DNA of 64,000 nucleotides, from assembly GCA_903813345.2 (NCBI GenBank), contig CAIIXF020000009.1, positions 7,806,030 to 7,870,029 of the forward strand, read 5' to 3'. The notes below the pieces were generated by a model. It had not been told where the DNA came from. It was given only the letters and a program-made list of their open reading frames with translations, and searched no databases. The stretch comes from Owenia fusiformis. Lineage: Eukaryota > Annelida > Polychaeta > Sabellida > Oweniidae. Both the position numbers and the translations under genes were made by a program. Shown here in pieces: positions 15,101-30,100 of the stretch. Numbering within the stretch: position 1 is the stretch's first letter; each line of letters starts with the position of its first letter.

Positions 15101-18100
15101 TCAGACGCAATGCACTTTTAGAATGTTTACGAACAACTTCAAAAGAACTGTGAATTACGTGATATTAGATACTATCAAATACAGCTTGTATAATTACGTT
15201 TTATCCTACATTACAAAAGTGAAAGCAAGTACGACACTTATGGCCAGATATATCGGCTATAACATCAGTGGGTACACTTTGGTATTGTTTGATATACTTA
15301 TAATTACACAGATTATAGAATTTAAGATTGAATATAGATGAGAACAGTTTGGAACAGACATATTAGAATACATTTGGTTTAATAGAAAATATTTGATTAC
15401 AACCAAATGCAGGTGCACGTATTTGGATACAATTGGGTATACATGCATATGTACATTCAGCTGGATACAATATAATGTAGGCAATAGGAAATATAAAATA
15501 AGATAAACATGGATACAATTGGACATTTTTAAAATAAGATAAGGTTGAGTGAAGATATGATTAGATTAAGTTGGGTACAAAACAATGACATGAACAATGA
15601 GTATGTTAAATATGCTCTCGTCATTTGCCAGGTCCTTTTTACCAAACCAATCAATTGCCATACTTCCATATTCGGTTGCACAATAGAAACAATCATTCAC
15701 TCCATAATCACTTCAGTGTATCTATGATTATCCTTTGTTTCTATCGTGACTAATAATAATGTTCGGGCATGGTTTTCCTACATGTAAATTATTCTCCAAC
15801 ACTATTTCGAAAACAATCAATTTTTTACTACAAATTATGTCATTTAAATTGAAGTCATCAGATTGTAGAGACAAATATGTAACATTACATTATATGGCAG
15901 GAAATCAAAAGCACGTATACATATATTTCCCTAGCATTTTAAACTTTTAAGCACATGTGGCATAGCAGCGCGCTAGCTCGCATAGCGCAGAGCAGTCTCT
16001 AGACTAATTGTCAAGCAAAAGCAAATACGCGTCAGAAAACTTACCAGGCTGTAATAAGGCTCCTAGAATACACAGCATGCGTAAGAATCACAGCACAAAT
16101 TCAAACAAAAATGTGCAAATTATGTTAGTAATATGTACTATACATGCAATTATGAAATGAAGATAAAACAATATACAATGAAAATAACCTTTATATAACC
16201 ATTTAGAAAATAATATCTGCAATACTGTTGAAATATATCCCAGAAAAAGTTTTTCCACACTATCATCGGTACATTTTTCAGGTAGTGAGAAAATAAAACC
16301 CCTGGCCTTAAAAGGGGATATTTTGCATTGCGTCAAAGTTCCCAAACTGAAGGAATTGTTTTAGTCTACATGTGCTAGACTACATGTATAAATTAGAAAA
16401 TTGTACTGTTGTATCAGTATGCTTGAGTGAATTGTATCAAAAAAGATTCAGATGAACAAAAATATATATTAAGTGATCTTTAAATAATACTGATTGTTAC
16501 ACTTAATGGTGTTAAATATGAACAGAATACACAACGGGAAACAAAACCCAAGGCAAAATAATAAGCCAAAATTTACATCGTAGTTTTTTATGTTATTATC
16601 TCGTAGTTAAACATGTATATTTTGGCTTTTTCAATTAGTGTGATTAGTGTGATTAGTATAGGATTAAATATCCACATCTATTTGAATTGGTTAAGAAAGG
16701 TCTAGTCAAATTGTGTGTGTGTTAGTACAATTCATAAAAGCCAATAGATAATGATATCTCATATGTCATACTTCTGCCTATATTTTGTTAGTGCTTGCTT
16801 TATATCAAGTAGTCAATTTTAAGTTATTGAAGCAAACTCAGGTTACAAAATAAGCTTGCAATTGTGTGTGCCTCTCAAGAACAAAATAAATAAAAATGCG
16901 ACTCATTGGCGCATGCGCATTTACCAGGAGATCCTCTAATAACAATATTTCCTGTTCAAATCATAGAAATATATTAGCAAATACATTTGCGTCCACATGC
17001 ATATAGCTTGCTGCCTGGGTAATATGCCATCATGGTTTCGTTAACAAGACTGTCCCCTTAGAAATTTGCTTTTGTGGGATCGCAATGCAATTCTGCAAAA
17101 TCGGGAGTCATTTGCAAAATTCCAAATCTCGTGCAAAAAACAAAAAGAGAAAATGTTTTTACTGGAGATAACAGAACAAAGTGCTTTACTTATTGGATGC
17201 TGTTGACTCCAGAGAAATATCGGAGATCAATCTTTATTTGTTTCAATAACATTTTGCCTGATTCTTCTAAGTTTTGGTATATATTTCCATAAAAAAAATT
17301 GTATACAGACGACGCCACTGTTACTGAGTAGGGTATTTTGCGGATCTATCAATCAAAGTTGAATTTGTTATCGTTTCAATCCGCAAGTAACCAGTAAAGT
17401 GCTGGATCACAATAATTTTAAGCAAAACGATTAACGATCACAATCAATTATTAAGGTAGGGCCCATGTTGCGATGAAAACATCTGCCAAACAATGTGTCA
17501 ATGACTAATAACCTTAAGCTTAACAAATGCTGCACGACGATGGTGGAATATTATTTTGCCCGCTCTACAATGTCAGTATTGAGCATCAGAAATTAAAGTC
17601 GTCAATTTACTCGTTTAACAGTAAAAGATCTTTTTATACTTGCAAATTTTCGCAAAATTTCAATTTTTTGATGCAAAATCATCGCAAAATTCGTAGTTTC
17701 AAAATCTCATTCGCAAAATTTTGAAAAAATGCGAAATTCTAAGGGGACAGACAATAACATTCTTGTGACCGACTATATGTGTTCTTATGCAGTGTCTCCC
17801 GCTGAGTAGGAGATTTAATGTTGAGACATATTATCTAATTTATTTCTATAACTATTGTCAAAAAAGGTAATGGTTGTGTTGTAATTCATTTTTGTGTTTA
17901 ATATATTTGCAAAACATGTTTCAAATATTCAATGAGTCGTAAGTTAAACTAGAAAGACGTCCATGCCACTTAACTTCTTGACTGGTCATATCGTATTCAA
18001 AACCGTGCTGACATAGGCATTTTTACAAAGGACGCTTAGCTCAAATGTTACAGTAGTAGTATTTACCGCGCTACCATCGCTTGCCATGCTTGTGCCAATA

Positions 18101-21100
18101 GCAAATTCTATTCGACTTGTACTAAAAAATTCGAGTCAGACATCGTAACAAAATATATCTAAAAATATTTAGTTTGCACTAATTAGATTGAAGTTTTCAA
18201 TTACACTATTGTATGGCTTATTTAGAAAAGTTTACATACCATCAACATAATATGCAAAGTTGTTAATTATCTGATATGAGTTGGGTTTGTCTGTATAAGG
18301 GCTAGCCCTTGATCCCCTCCATTCAAATGTACATCCTTGACTACCACATCTTGAACATTCGCCTTGTAAAGCAAGTCGATAATTAGGTGGTAAACGCTGT
18401 CCATTCGAGCCCTGTTCGCACTGTTCAGCTTGAAGACACCTGGGAAAAAATTAAACCACGACAAAACTATTATTTTTCAAGTTGAAAATACACGGTTCAA
18501 ATGATATGATATTAGCATTTTAAGACCCATTTGCCTCTGATTAAACCTTTTAATTTCTTGTCCAATAAAGTTAGAAAATATCAATTTTCTAAATGTAAAT
18601 ATTTTCTTTGAATGCTTACTTAAATGAGAACCCACCTACTAAGACTTTGGCGAGCACATCATATTTGCGACGTTCAAATTTCATAAATTGTGTCATCAAG
18701 GGGAAAGTTTATGAAAAATCTAAGAAACTGTAATGTATCAATTAATAAATTTATTACTAAAATAGGACCGATTCAACAAGCAGTTCTAAGTTTTAAACTT
18801 TTCGAGGGAAGTGTGCCAGTCAAAGTGCAATTATATAATGCTTAACGTGTACTCAAAGTAAAGTCATTAATATAAAACAAACCGTATTGTAACCGGTGGT
18901 GGTGCTCCTGTAGTGACGTGGATGTAAAGAATTGTGTCAAATTTTCTATTATCTTTCCTTCCTTGAACGATCAACTCGTAGGACTCATTCGCCTTAAAAA
19001 TAAATCCAAATGTTAAATTAACAGGACATTATACATTATGTGAGTTATGCACTACGAAATTCTCAAGAAAAAGTTTACAGACATTAGTCTCGGGAAAACA
19101 GTTAGTACGAAATACACTAAAATAGTACAAATCAATCATACACGGTACCTGAAAGTTTATTGTATCAAATTTTAAGGATTGTCCACTATAGAGACCATCA
19201 ACATCTCCGATTGCCCCTGGTCCTTTTCGGAAGCATCCCCCTTTAGAGGTGGAGTTTGCCAATATCTCTTCCCGAGTCTTTGGCTTGCTGCGACCAGATA
19301 TATCAGTGCTAATACTGCCTGATTCTCTATCTTCCTTATATATTTCACCAAGGCCTCTGCACCAATAGGTGAATGAGAATTCCTGAAAATATGAATACAC
19401 ACATCGACATTTATTTAGTAAACAATTTTTGTTTTTAATAATTGTTTTTTTGTTCTTTTCAACCAATTTTTTTGAATGAGATACCATCTACAATTATACT
19501 CATACTCAAAACACTCAACGAGAAAACAAGAAAGGACACCAATAATCGAGTTCAGATTAACTTGGAATATGGTGTTGAACTAGTAACATTGGTAGAATTG
19601 TAGGGAAGAATCTTAGAATTTTACATAAATCAAAACAGTCACAATGGCCTACAATGCTAGCCTTTCAAAAATCACAGACGGCTTGTTACTTGTATATGGC
19701 ATGAATTCAATCAAATTATAAGGAAATAACGTCATGATATGATATAGGCAACAACAAACCTATTTAGTTTTGTTGTCTTACTTTTGTTCATCAAAGAGTA
19801 AATATGATAAACTATATTTACCTCTCCGTTGACAGATCTTCGCTTTCTCACACTCTGTAAGAAATAAGATATCAAATTAAGTAGTGTAGAAATAAAGTGT
19901 ATCATGAGAAACATCTTACAAATTCAGCAACAATTTTTACATAGTCTCAGCTTAATAGTCTCAGCTTAGTTCCGAATTTCAATGTGTATATTGGTATTAA
20001 AAAGGAAAGCAACGCTTCTTCTAAAGAATTGATTATTGGTGATACTTGTTTATTTAAAAATAGATGAGTGCATAGGTGATCACAATATAATGGTCAGGTA
20101 AAGCGATTATTTCTTATCATATAACAGAGAAGATTATGTAAAACATTAAGGAAAGATAATTATGTTTCTTATTGACACGACCGCATATATTCGATACTTT
20201 TTGCTTTGTTTTATTTTATACTTGTTCAATTCAATTGAAATTTAGCACAGACGTGTAGTGTCGAATTCCACATTTTTGATCAATGCGGGTCAATTTTTAC
20301 CTCTATATTGTTTGAAAATATTTTTTTGAAATTGAAAGTCAAACTGCGAAAATCCTCAGGGGGGGCATCTGTGTAGCATTATACTGATTTCAAATCGCAT
20401 CATTTCAAGCTAAAAATGCATATTAAACAACTTACGTTAGAACTGTCCACGTCATCCGGATCTGTACACTCGGGTGTTATTTCAATAGTTTCATCCTCAC
20501 CAACTGTAATCTGACTCACTCCGCCAGGCCAAGCAGTGCAGGAAATGTCCGACTTTACTATATTTATGTATGTGAAAGCGCAGTTTTCGAACGTTACATC
20601 ATTGACCACAATTGAGACACAAAATCTGAACTCATAAACGACGGTCTCGGGGAAAAACCTTTTTGGAAATACAATCGTTGCTGCATTGGTTGTCACGCCA
20701 GTCAAGTCGACTGCTGTTGCCCCTTTACCTGTAATCGGATCAACTTTAAATACTGTCCATAGCTTGGTATTGTCTGGTGATGCTTCACAGTGGTTTTCCA
20801 CGATTCCCAAGAGCTGAATAGCTTTGTTCTTTTGTACGAGTGGGGCCTGGTGAGCAGAAATTGGATCTGTAGATCCATTGTTCTTTATACTGACTGAAGG
20901 AGTCCTAATCAAAAAAATAGAAAGACATTTTAGCTAGGTAGTTTCCAAAGGAATCTTAAAAGACGATTGAGAAAGGCATTGAGTCTATAAGCACAAAAAT
21001 GGAAAAACGTGAATTTGGGAAATCCAGATTAATTTAACTAAACTAAATCATGAAAATACATGAAGTCAATAACACTTTTTTTGTATATGTGTCGGTATAT

Positions 21101-24100
21101 GAAATCAGTAAACAAGTATTTTCAATATCCTTTTTGGGTTAGTTACGTAGGCACTCACGTTACTTTTAAATAAACTAAACGAAGGTCATACTTACTGGCA
21201 AGAAGCGCCTGATATGGTGATATACATAGTGAATTCATTCTTGGATACATAATTCTCAGCTTTAACTTGGGCAACATATTGTGTGTTAGCGGTATATACG
21301 TGAGTAAAGTTACGCGGAAGTGTAACGGGGGGAAGCGCAGATGTCCCGCAGTTGTCTGATGCTAAACCATACACTTCTATCGTCCCATCACCAAAGTCAA
21401 ATGTCAAGCACGCACTGAAGTTGGAATGATTATATAAGAATAATGATCACTTATGTACTAAATAATAGATCTGATCAGATTCTTAAAGAACTAATTACAC
21501 CGAGTCATTGCTCATTTAATGTAAATTGGATATATGTACTGTTTTATAACAGCAATAACCTACGGTATGCTAGCTTATGTCAATTTATTTGCAAGTAAGT
21601 TTAATTTGTTGTAGCGTAAACACTTTTATATTTTTCAGTTCTCTGTGTTTATCATCTGACTACGGTACTTAATTTTGAAAGTATGGTACACAGGGAGATA
21701 TGAAGAGTACTAAAATAGTACTCATGGCATATCAACTCTAAATGAGTACTCAGATTATTTCAGTAAATATTAGTACTAAATGAGCACTCGTCATGAGTAC
21801 TGATTTATTGCATGTTTTAGTACCAAATGAGTACTCATATGATGAGTGATAAAATAGCAGTAATTTCATTGATTTTTAGCGCCAAATGAGTACTCATATC
21901 AGATGAGTGATAAAATAGCACCAACAGAATGAATTGATATTTCAGCACTAAATGAGTACTAATATCATAAATTAGTACTAAACTAGCACTCCTGACATGA
22001 GTACACATGGGTGCACTTTTGCCAGAGTACTAATTTAGAACTAATTTTGTACTAATTGAGTAATCAGCATATCTCCCTGTGTATATATTCCTAAAACTGA
22101 AAAACAGGTAAACACACATGCCATTTTAATAATCATAAAACATTTCATAACGTTCTTAATAGTGCGTGTTCTTTAAAATAAATCATATGCATACTTCGTC
22201 CCGAGGTCCCCTTCTACTAGGAACACTTTCTCTTCTCCGGCCTTGTTCATGATTCCAAAATCGTCCATTACAATGCCGTTGACGCTATTAACAATAGTCA
22301 TTGTTGTCGTGACAATCATATTTTCAAGTGGATTAGAATAGGTGAACTCCAAATCATAAACCCCAGGCTTAAATGTAAGGAAATAAATAAATGTGTATTA
22401 AATTAATAATTACAGTTATAGTTTTATGCTTTTTATCAAAGTGTTTTAATTGTTTTTAGTTTTTAAGGTGACATAAAACTACGTTACATGTATTTATGCA
22501 GCGTCGGTATGTTAAGATTATATATAGTAAGAAGTACCAACCCATAACCACTGTGAAATATGTTCAAATACAGGGTGAGCTGTAAGTACCATTGGTATCA
22601 ATGGTCATGGTTTATGGCCATTTTACAAAATATGTCTCAAATGTCAAAATGCCAAATTCACTCGAAATGAGCCCCAAAACATTTATCCTGGGATTATTTC
22701 AAAGATGAGTGCCCGGAAATCACCAAACAAATGACATAATGATATCATAAAGATTTCTAATTCTGGCTTCTTACCCCCAAAAATACAGCATTTATTTATT
22801 CAAACATAATACAAGTGCCCACAAATAACCAGATAGCATCTTGGACTTTATCTTGAGAGACATCCTACTCCCTTTGCCATCGCTCTTCAGAATTTCTTTT
22901 GATTGATTCAAACAATAAAATTACTGAGTAGGATCTTTAGCTGGTTTATATCAGGATCCCTTCTAGCGCACCCTATTCCAATGTTTCTCCAAATATATCA
23001 TGAAAGAAGTTTTACAGGCTTGCACTAAAAACCCTAGAAACTCCAAGGAGCTGCAACAAGAGATTGGAATGAGAGCCACCATAGGTATATGTGAGCGTGT
23101 AGTCAAAATAACTACACCCAAAGCGTTTGGGTTTGCTACCAGAGACGAGATGGGCATTTTTAAAATAAAATCTTGACCATTTAGATTAGACTTATAGAAC
23201 TTAGTAAAATGAAAGAACATTGATCAAGGTTAAATATTAATTGTGTCAAATATTACCTTAATAAGGTTAAATATTAATTGTGTCAAATATTACCTTAATC
23301 CATACCGAGTGTCAGAGTCATTAAGATCTGTTTGTGCACTTTTTTGGCTCACCCTGTATTTTGAACATTTTCTCGGAAATAATTCCTTGGTCACATTCAC
23401 TCGGATCCATCGGCAGGCGCCCGGTCGATTGAGTGTTAGTGTTTTGCTCAATATTGTATTCAATTTTGAACAAAATACTCAATCGGCCGGGTGCCGTAGT
23501 GAAAATCGGAGCAAATATGACCAAGGCATGAGAGGCATTGTTTTAGAAAATATCTTATCTGCATATTTCAGCCTTCAGGGTAGTATTTGAAATCAGAACC
23601 AACATGTGCTTGATATTAAATAATTCAAACATTTTATGAGAATAAAGTATGCATTAAAGTATATTATGTGCATTGATATATGTGTTTTGGATATGAATAT
23701 AGTGCTGAAAAGCCTTGAGCTAACTTAAATAATAATAATAAAAAGGTGGATTGTGAATATGTGCATAAATGTACAACCATGTGTTTTTTGATTATGCACA
23801 TCGTGCTGAAATGTTTCAAATTAGCATTGGATTATTAGTGTAAAAATGATGAATAAAAGGTTCTGATTGCATAATCAATGAATTATGCATTTTGAAATTA
23901 TAAACCACATTCATTTTTCATTACCCAACAGTTAATGATATCACTACAAAATACACTTAAACCTATGAGGGGGAGTACCTCTGTCAGTCGAAGACCTCAA
24001 TATACTAATTAAAAGTAAGTGGGAAATTTTACAAATGACACTATGCTAATGACTCTATGTAAGTACAATAACATCCCAAGAGGATCGATTTTAGTGGTTC

Positions 24101-27100
24101 CAAGAGTGTTCCAAGTTAACAGGTTTGCTGCATATAATTTCCTGGTGAAACGTTTTCTAATTTATTCCATGATGGTGAAATTCCCTGCCATCTGATTGGT
24201 GCACGTGACTTAAATATGTCCTGTATTTACACGCACTTTCCACTAAGCGTTGGATACAGAGTGAAAAAGACGTCAGCGTTGGGATACGGTCTAGTATCCC
24301 AACGCCCCAGATTTCCATCCAGGATATGACTATTACTGAAAAAAAATCAATGGTGATCAGTTTACACCAACGCATGCTAATATTTGCATTTTGCTAGGAA
24401 TATCTGATTTGAATATCAGGAAATGATACGGTGATCATCACAATTTATAATTTTAGGATAAAAACACACATCTGTGAATATAAAAAGATCAATATGAAGC
24501 ATGCACATTGTTTTCATGAACTAGTAAAAGAATTTAAAATCCAATATCACACTACTATACCTTGCATTAGGTGTTCATGAGCAACCCATTTGGCTTATTA
24601 GTAATGATTATGTATTTGTTTTTATTTGTCTGTTCCTTATGAATGGTTTATCGGTTGAAAATTAGATGCTAGTAAGGCACTTTCAAAAATATATTAAACA
24701 ATTCAATTAGACAAACAAAGTATCTTATGCATTTCTAGGTGTTAGGTATAGTAGTGTGATATGGCAGACGGAAGTCGAAAATACGTTTCGCCACACTGCA
24801 CTTCCAGCTGATGAAATTGAAGAAAAAAGAAAGAGAATCAAAGGTCTCGTATAATATACAATAAAAAGCAAACAACAAGGCGATAAAGATTTTGAAGGAA
24901 TATTGATGTAAAATATCTCTGAGGTGAGAAGGATGATCTTTCTCCGGCCCCAAGCCAAGGGACTTGATTTAGGCAAGTTTTATCTGGGGAATCATGGAAT
25001 AAAAACGTTATTCAATGATTTCTCGTGAAATACAGAAAATATTCTTCCCTTGAAGTCTCTGCTAGCGCATCGTGAAATACAACCTTCTCGGGAAGAATAT
25101 TTTCTGTATTTCACTCGAATCATTGAATAACTTATAATTTATCCACATTACTAAGTGGTATTTTGTTAGAAACCCTCATATGTTACTTCTATGGCTCGAA
25201 TTTATAATTTGGGGTTTGTGTTTATTTAATTATGAATTGATTATGCGACCCAAGTGAGAAATATGTTTTTTTGTATTTTGTTTATCCTCTTGATGTCAAC
25301 ATTTTATAAAGTAGCATCTTTTTAAATACAAAGTGCAAATATTTTATTTACTCTGGATATTTCTCACGTGATATCCACCAGATCCGAGTGGCTAGTGGAA
25401 CATCATCTTGGGAAAGTGTAACGGGTATTCACGGAAAAAACAATTAGACAATTGTTCTATATTATATTAAAGTCAAACTCACCACCAGTGATATGTAGTA
25501 CAAATATTTAGAGTTATCACACACAAACATATTAGTTCAATTTTAGTGTTGGAACAAAAGATCTATAGTTTAAAATATCAGCATGTTAAGAAATGTAAGC
25601 TGTAAATGTGAAAGCATACTACAAAAATGTGAAGGAGTATATAACACGTGTTAAAATATGAATGTCGAGCATTTTAATCAGTTTAAATGTAATATTTTAA
25701 CTAATTGAAATGTTGCTTGTGATTTTATTCATTAGGTCAGAGAGCACTTTTATACGAGGTATATACTAATAATACAAGAACTCTCATTCTCATATCTGTG
25801 TGAGGGAATCAAAATAAAATGTTCAGGAATTGGCAATATGTATGTTTTTATACTAAATAATTTGTTCTACTTAATTTTAAAATTATACTCCCCTACATAG
25901 GTTTGGCAACCCCAACTCTCTCATTGGAATACGCGTTAAAGCCTCTTGATATTTGAATTTATATTTACATAGCCAGCAATGAAAATACTTATAATAAATG
26001 TGGAAATGTAACTTGACATCATTCGCAATGCCTTTTAATTTTTCCAAAAGGTAGAAAATTTATGACAAATTTAATGAATTTTTGAAAATTGTCATTGCCA
26101 TGTAAACCAATGGGAAATGGTTGGTTCGGGCATATATTCAATGAAATATTTTTATATAAAAAATTGTCTATAACTTTTTTGCACGCTTAGTGTTTAAGTT
26201 TACTCGGTGAACATGAAAGCTACAGCTAGAGCTTCAAAGTCATTTTTGAAAATCATTTTTCGCCTCCTGTGTATGGCATTATTTTTGCTTCTCTATTCAT
26301 TAAATTTAAATATATTCATGATATTGTTATTGTTGACTTTGGCATGTAATCCAATTGGAGAGTAAAGGATTGCCAAACTTATAGAGGGGGGTGTACATCA
26401 AATTAAATATACAAGTACACGATAATGTATGAGGCCATCTATGCTATTTTTTAATATACCAATGACATAAAAAGTAAAAACTCCTCTGGATATAATCTAC
26501 ATTGGATCTAATTTTAAAAGTAATTATACATTCATGATATTTAGTCATTATAAAGACATACATATTGCCTTTATTCTATGAAAATATCATGTGATTCCAT
26601 TAATTACAAATAAGAAAAAAAGGAGACCGTTAGTATCAGTGTTTATTGACAACCCTCGTGCAGTTTTGAACACCACATCCACGGCATCGATGATGGGTAG
26701 ATTTTGGTTGAAAATGAATTTAGACATGATATTTACTTATTTTCAGATTGACATTCATATTAAGTGACCTAAATTAAGTTGATGCCCATGACTTATGTAT
26801 GTGTTAGTACGACAATGTGTGATACCATATTAATATATCTATATACTAAATGCATCGAGAATGCATATAGAAAACTTACTTTATTCTATAAGCGTAATAT
26901 AACAAATATATTATCATATACATATATATAAAATGTCTATTCACAGTATAAGAGACAATTGAACTACAGAGTGTATTTTACGCACTTGAACTACATAGTG
27001 TGTATTTTACGCACTTGAACTACATAGTGTGTATTTTACGCAATGCTTACTCATGGCACAAACTAATTCTACATAATTTGTGTACGTCTAGATTACATTC

Positions 27101-30100
27101 TCTTTGGCAGATATTAATAGCAATTGAGTCATTTGATTTTGTCCATTTCTTGGTTGTCATTCGTCAACCTCCCTGGTATTTTTTAAAAAACTGAACAACT
27201 TTGGCAAAAGCTGGCTACAGGCCTGATTAACACCTCAAAATCAAAAGGATGTTCTTAAAAAACGTACCTGGAAAAGATATTCGAACGGGGTAACTTCACT
27301 GCTGCAAGTGAAAACCTCTAATGTTTCCCTACGCGTTGCCATCATTTCATATTCAGAAACGGTCCCTTTAATAAAGTATAATTATACCTTTAAACATTAC
27401 AAGTTATACAAATATCCCAAAATATGCTTATGCTTAATACACTAGCAATATAACTTTGAAATACAATTTCGAAGATAAAGTAGTAACACCATGCAACAAA
27501 CGTAAATGTGTTTTCACAGGGGCGGACCTTGGAACCAACCAAGGGGGGGGGGCAAACTTCAAGTCTGATAAAAAATCGGGCCCCTTAACCAAAAAGTGAG
27601 CTCTTTGAAAAATTTAGGGCCCATTTTCTTCAAAATTGGCCTAAAATTAAAAAGCAAGGCCCTTAAGAGGCCCAGTACCGCCTAAAAGGCCAATTTATTC
27701 GGGCCATGAGGCATTTTATTGGCCAATTTTTTGGGCCCAATTTTTTTTCTTGGGAAGGGGCGGGCCCCTGCCCCCCTTTATTTATTTTTCTTGTCATTGA
27801 TTTATTTTTGTTTTGTATTTTTTAATTTGCGAATTCATGCTTATTTTCATTTGCTTTTTATTTCATTAGCTATGAAGTTCATATATGTATAAAATGTTTC
27901 TTATTTTATGCTGAGTACGTGTATAGTTCATCTATATTAGTGTTCTTTTCGCATTGCATATCTTGCTCATCGTCTATATTATATTAAAATTCTGCTAAGT
28001 TATAAGTCACGTTATGGGAGTTCACTCCTACACTACAGCACCTACCTTCAATTGATGCAAAAAACTTGACAGGGATACTACTGGGGAACTGATCGTTTGA
28101 GGTTCCCAATCCTGGAATGGGATCGCTATGGAGAGGAAGCAATGGAACATACTTCAACTCAATTACGGGATTAGCTAGGGGTTCATAAACCCCAGCCTGG
28201 AAAAACAAAGAAACACAAAAAAATTGAATGACAATACAGTACTGTTGAACAATGGGTCAAATTGTCTAAAAGAATGATAAGCTCACCAGTGTCTTTCTTT
28301 CCTGAATGTAAAGTTGTGGTTAGGTCTCAATATTTCAAGAAACTCAAAGCCACACAGCATGCACGCTTCATTATGAATATTTAAGCTAATCGTAATGTGA
28401 AAATGAATTTTTGTCCTATAACATTTGAGAAAATTTTAGGTTTAGCTCATAATTTAACTAATTTACTTTCTTTTGGTTCTTTGAAGAGAAGCAATATATG
28501 TGGGCAAAATTTATAAAAAATAATAATTAAACGTGTGGTACCGGACAATTTATAGATCCGGAGGAAGCATAGTTGTAGACTGTTACGACCACATCTCCTG
28601 CGTTGCCTCCTGGGTAGAAGTGTGTGCGCACTGGGTTGACTGTACATGGCGTAGATGTACAACTAAGTGGAACGTCCTCCTCGTTGAGTTGATAGTCAGG
28701 ATAGATGGTGTTCTTTCCATCGTTATACTCCAGTTTTACATACGCATCAGTTGGAATAACCACACTACCACCATACGTAAATCCAATGTTTTGTTCTCCG
28801 TTCACACCTGAGAAAAATACAAGATATAATAATAATTTGCATACCCTAACAACAAACTACAACTCGTTACACTACAGTTCCATTGACGAGTGACAACGGG
28901 GCGTTTCGAAATAATTTGGTTCTCATGGTTTTAAGTACATGTAACAACAGGGCCATTTTTATTGGCCCATCCTGTATACATGTATGTGCATATACTTGAA
29001 ATTGACTTACCATATGGCTTAGGAGAATCTGTTTCACAGGTTAGTTGGTTGACGTCAACTGGATGTTGGATAGCTATTTGGTACGTTAAAGAGGTGCTAC
29101 CGAGGACATCAGTCGCTGTTACTGTTATATTGTAATTGTTTGGTGAGCTTGGAAACGTGTGTGTGAAGTCTTGCCATTCAGAAATGACTGGGGCTGAAAT
29201 AAAAGAATATGTACACGTGTCTTGGTCGTGTTTTACGCATGCTCAACTAATCTACGAAACTTCCCGGCAATGATCGCTCACGAGTTATCCTCAAATTAAT
29301 TTCGAGAAAAGATTTTTGCCACACCAGGGGGTAACCATCCAGATTCTAAAACTAGAAAAACGGCAGGTCCACAGATCTAAGAAATTCAATTAGGATTTTG
29401 AAAATATCAGTTTCAGTAGTATAACAGTATTGTTTAATTTTGTTGGATATGTTGTCTTCTTGATTAGAATCCTATTATATCCTTTGAGGCATCAACATAA
29501 AAATATGAAGCAGATATGTTAAATAAATGAAAAAATGAAAAAAATGCATTCATCTCGAAAATTCAAACTTGTGTAAAAACCTATTTCCATAGGGCCTTAG
29601 CATAATGAATTTGATTCGACTGCAAAGTGGTGTGAAATCACAGATTACTTTTATATGAAAATGGTGGACATTTAGAATTCAGTGGCAATCAAAATTTGAA
29701 CTAAATCTGTTTACTTGAATTTTTGAATGACTAAGCTTACCTTCAACATAGCGGGTACTTGGAGGAGAGCCATCGCCAAAGTCAACATTGATGGTGACTT
29801 GACTTCCTGACATGCGCACTTGTATCACGGCAGGTTCACCTACAGGTATGCCCAAAGTAAGGTTTCCATCCGACTTCAACACCTGGGTCGACAATCCTAT
29901 CAAATATATAAGTTATGGTAAAAAACACAATTGTTTCACCACTGAATGAATACCCGGGTTCCATGCATGCAGCCTTTAAGTAAAGGCAATAGGCAGTGTG
30001 CAAAATAAGATTCTTGAAAGATCAAATAATACGAGAAATATAACATATAACCAGTCAACAGTTGATCAACGTTTTGCAACGTTATTTATGAAACTGCTGA

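Noticed and set aside
15961-16020. GC-richer patch (GCGCGCTAGCTCGCATAGCGC) checked as a tRNA or other RNA gene
   Set aside because: It lacks a cloverleaf with anticodon stem and B-box; it is only a short imperfect hairpin.
18236-18243. Alternative GTATGT donor after GTTGATG at the end of E22
   Set aside because: It would bring a stop codon into E23 when the TTTTAG acceptor is used. The GTAAAC donor four bases later keeps the frame, so I used that.
23243-23590. 115-codon plus-strand open frame
   Set aside because: It crosses the mariner right end and palindrome copy 1. Similar frames occur over the other palindrome copies (for example 33718-33939), so it is a product of the repeat sequence.
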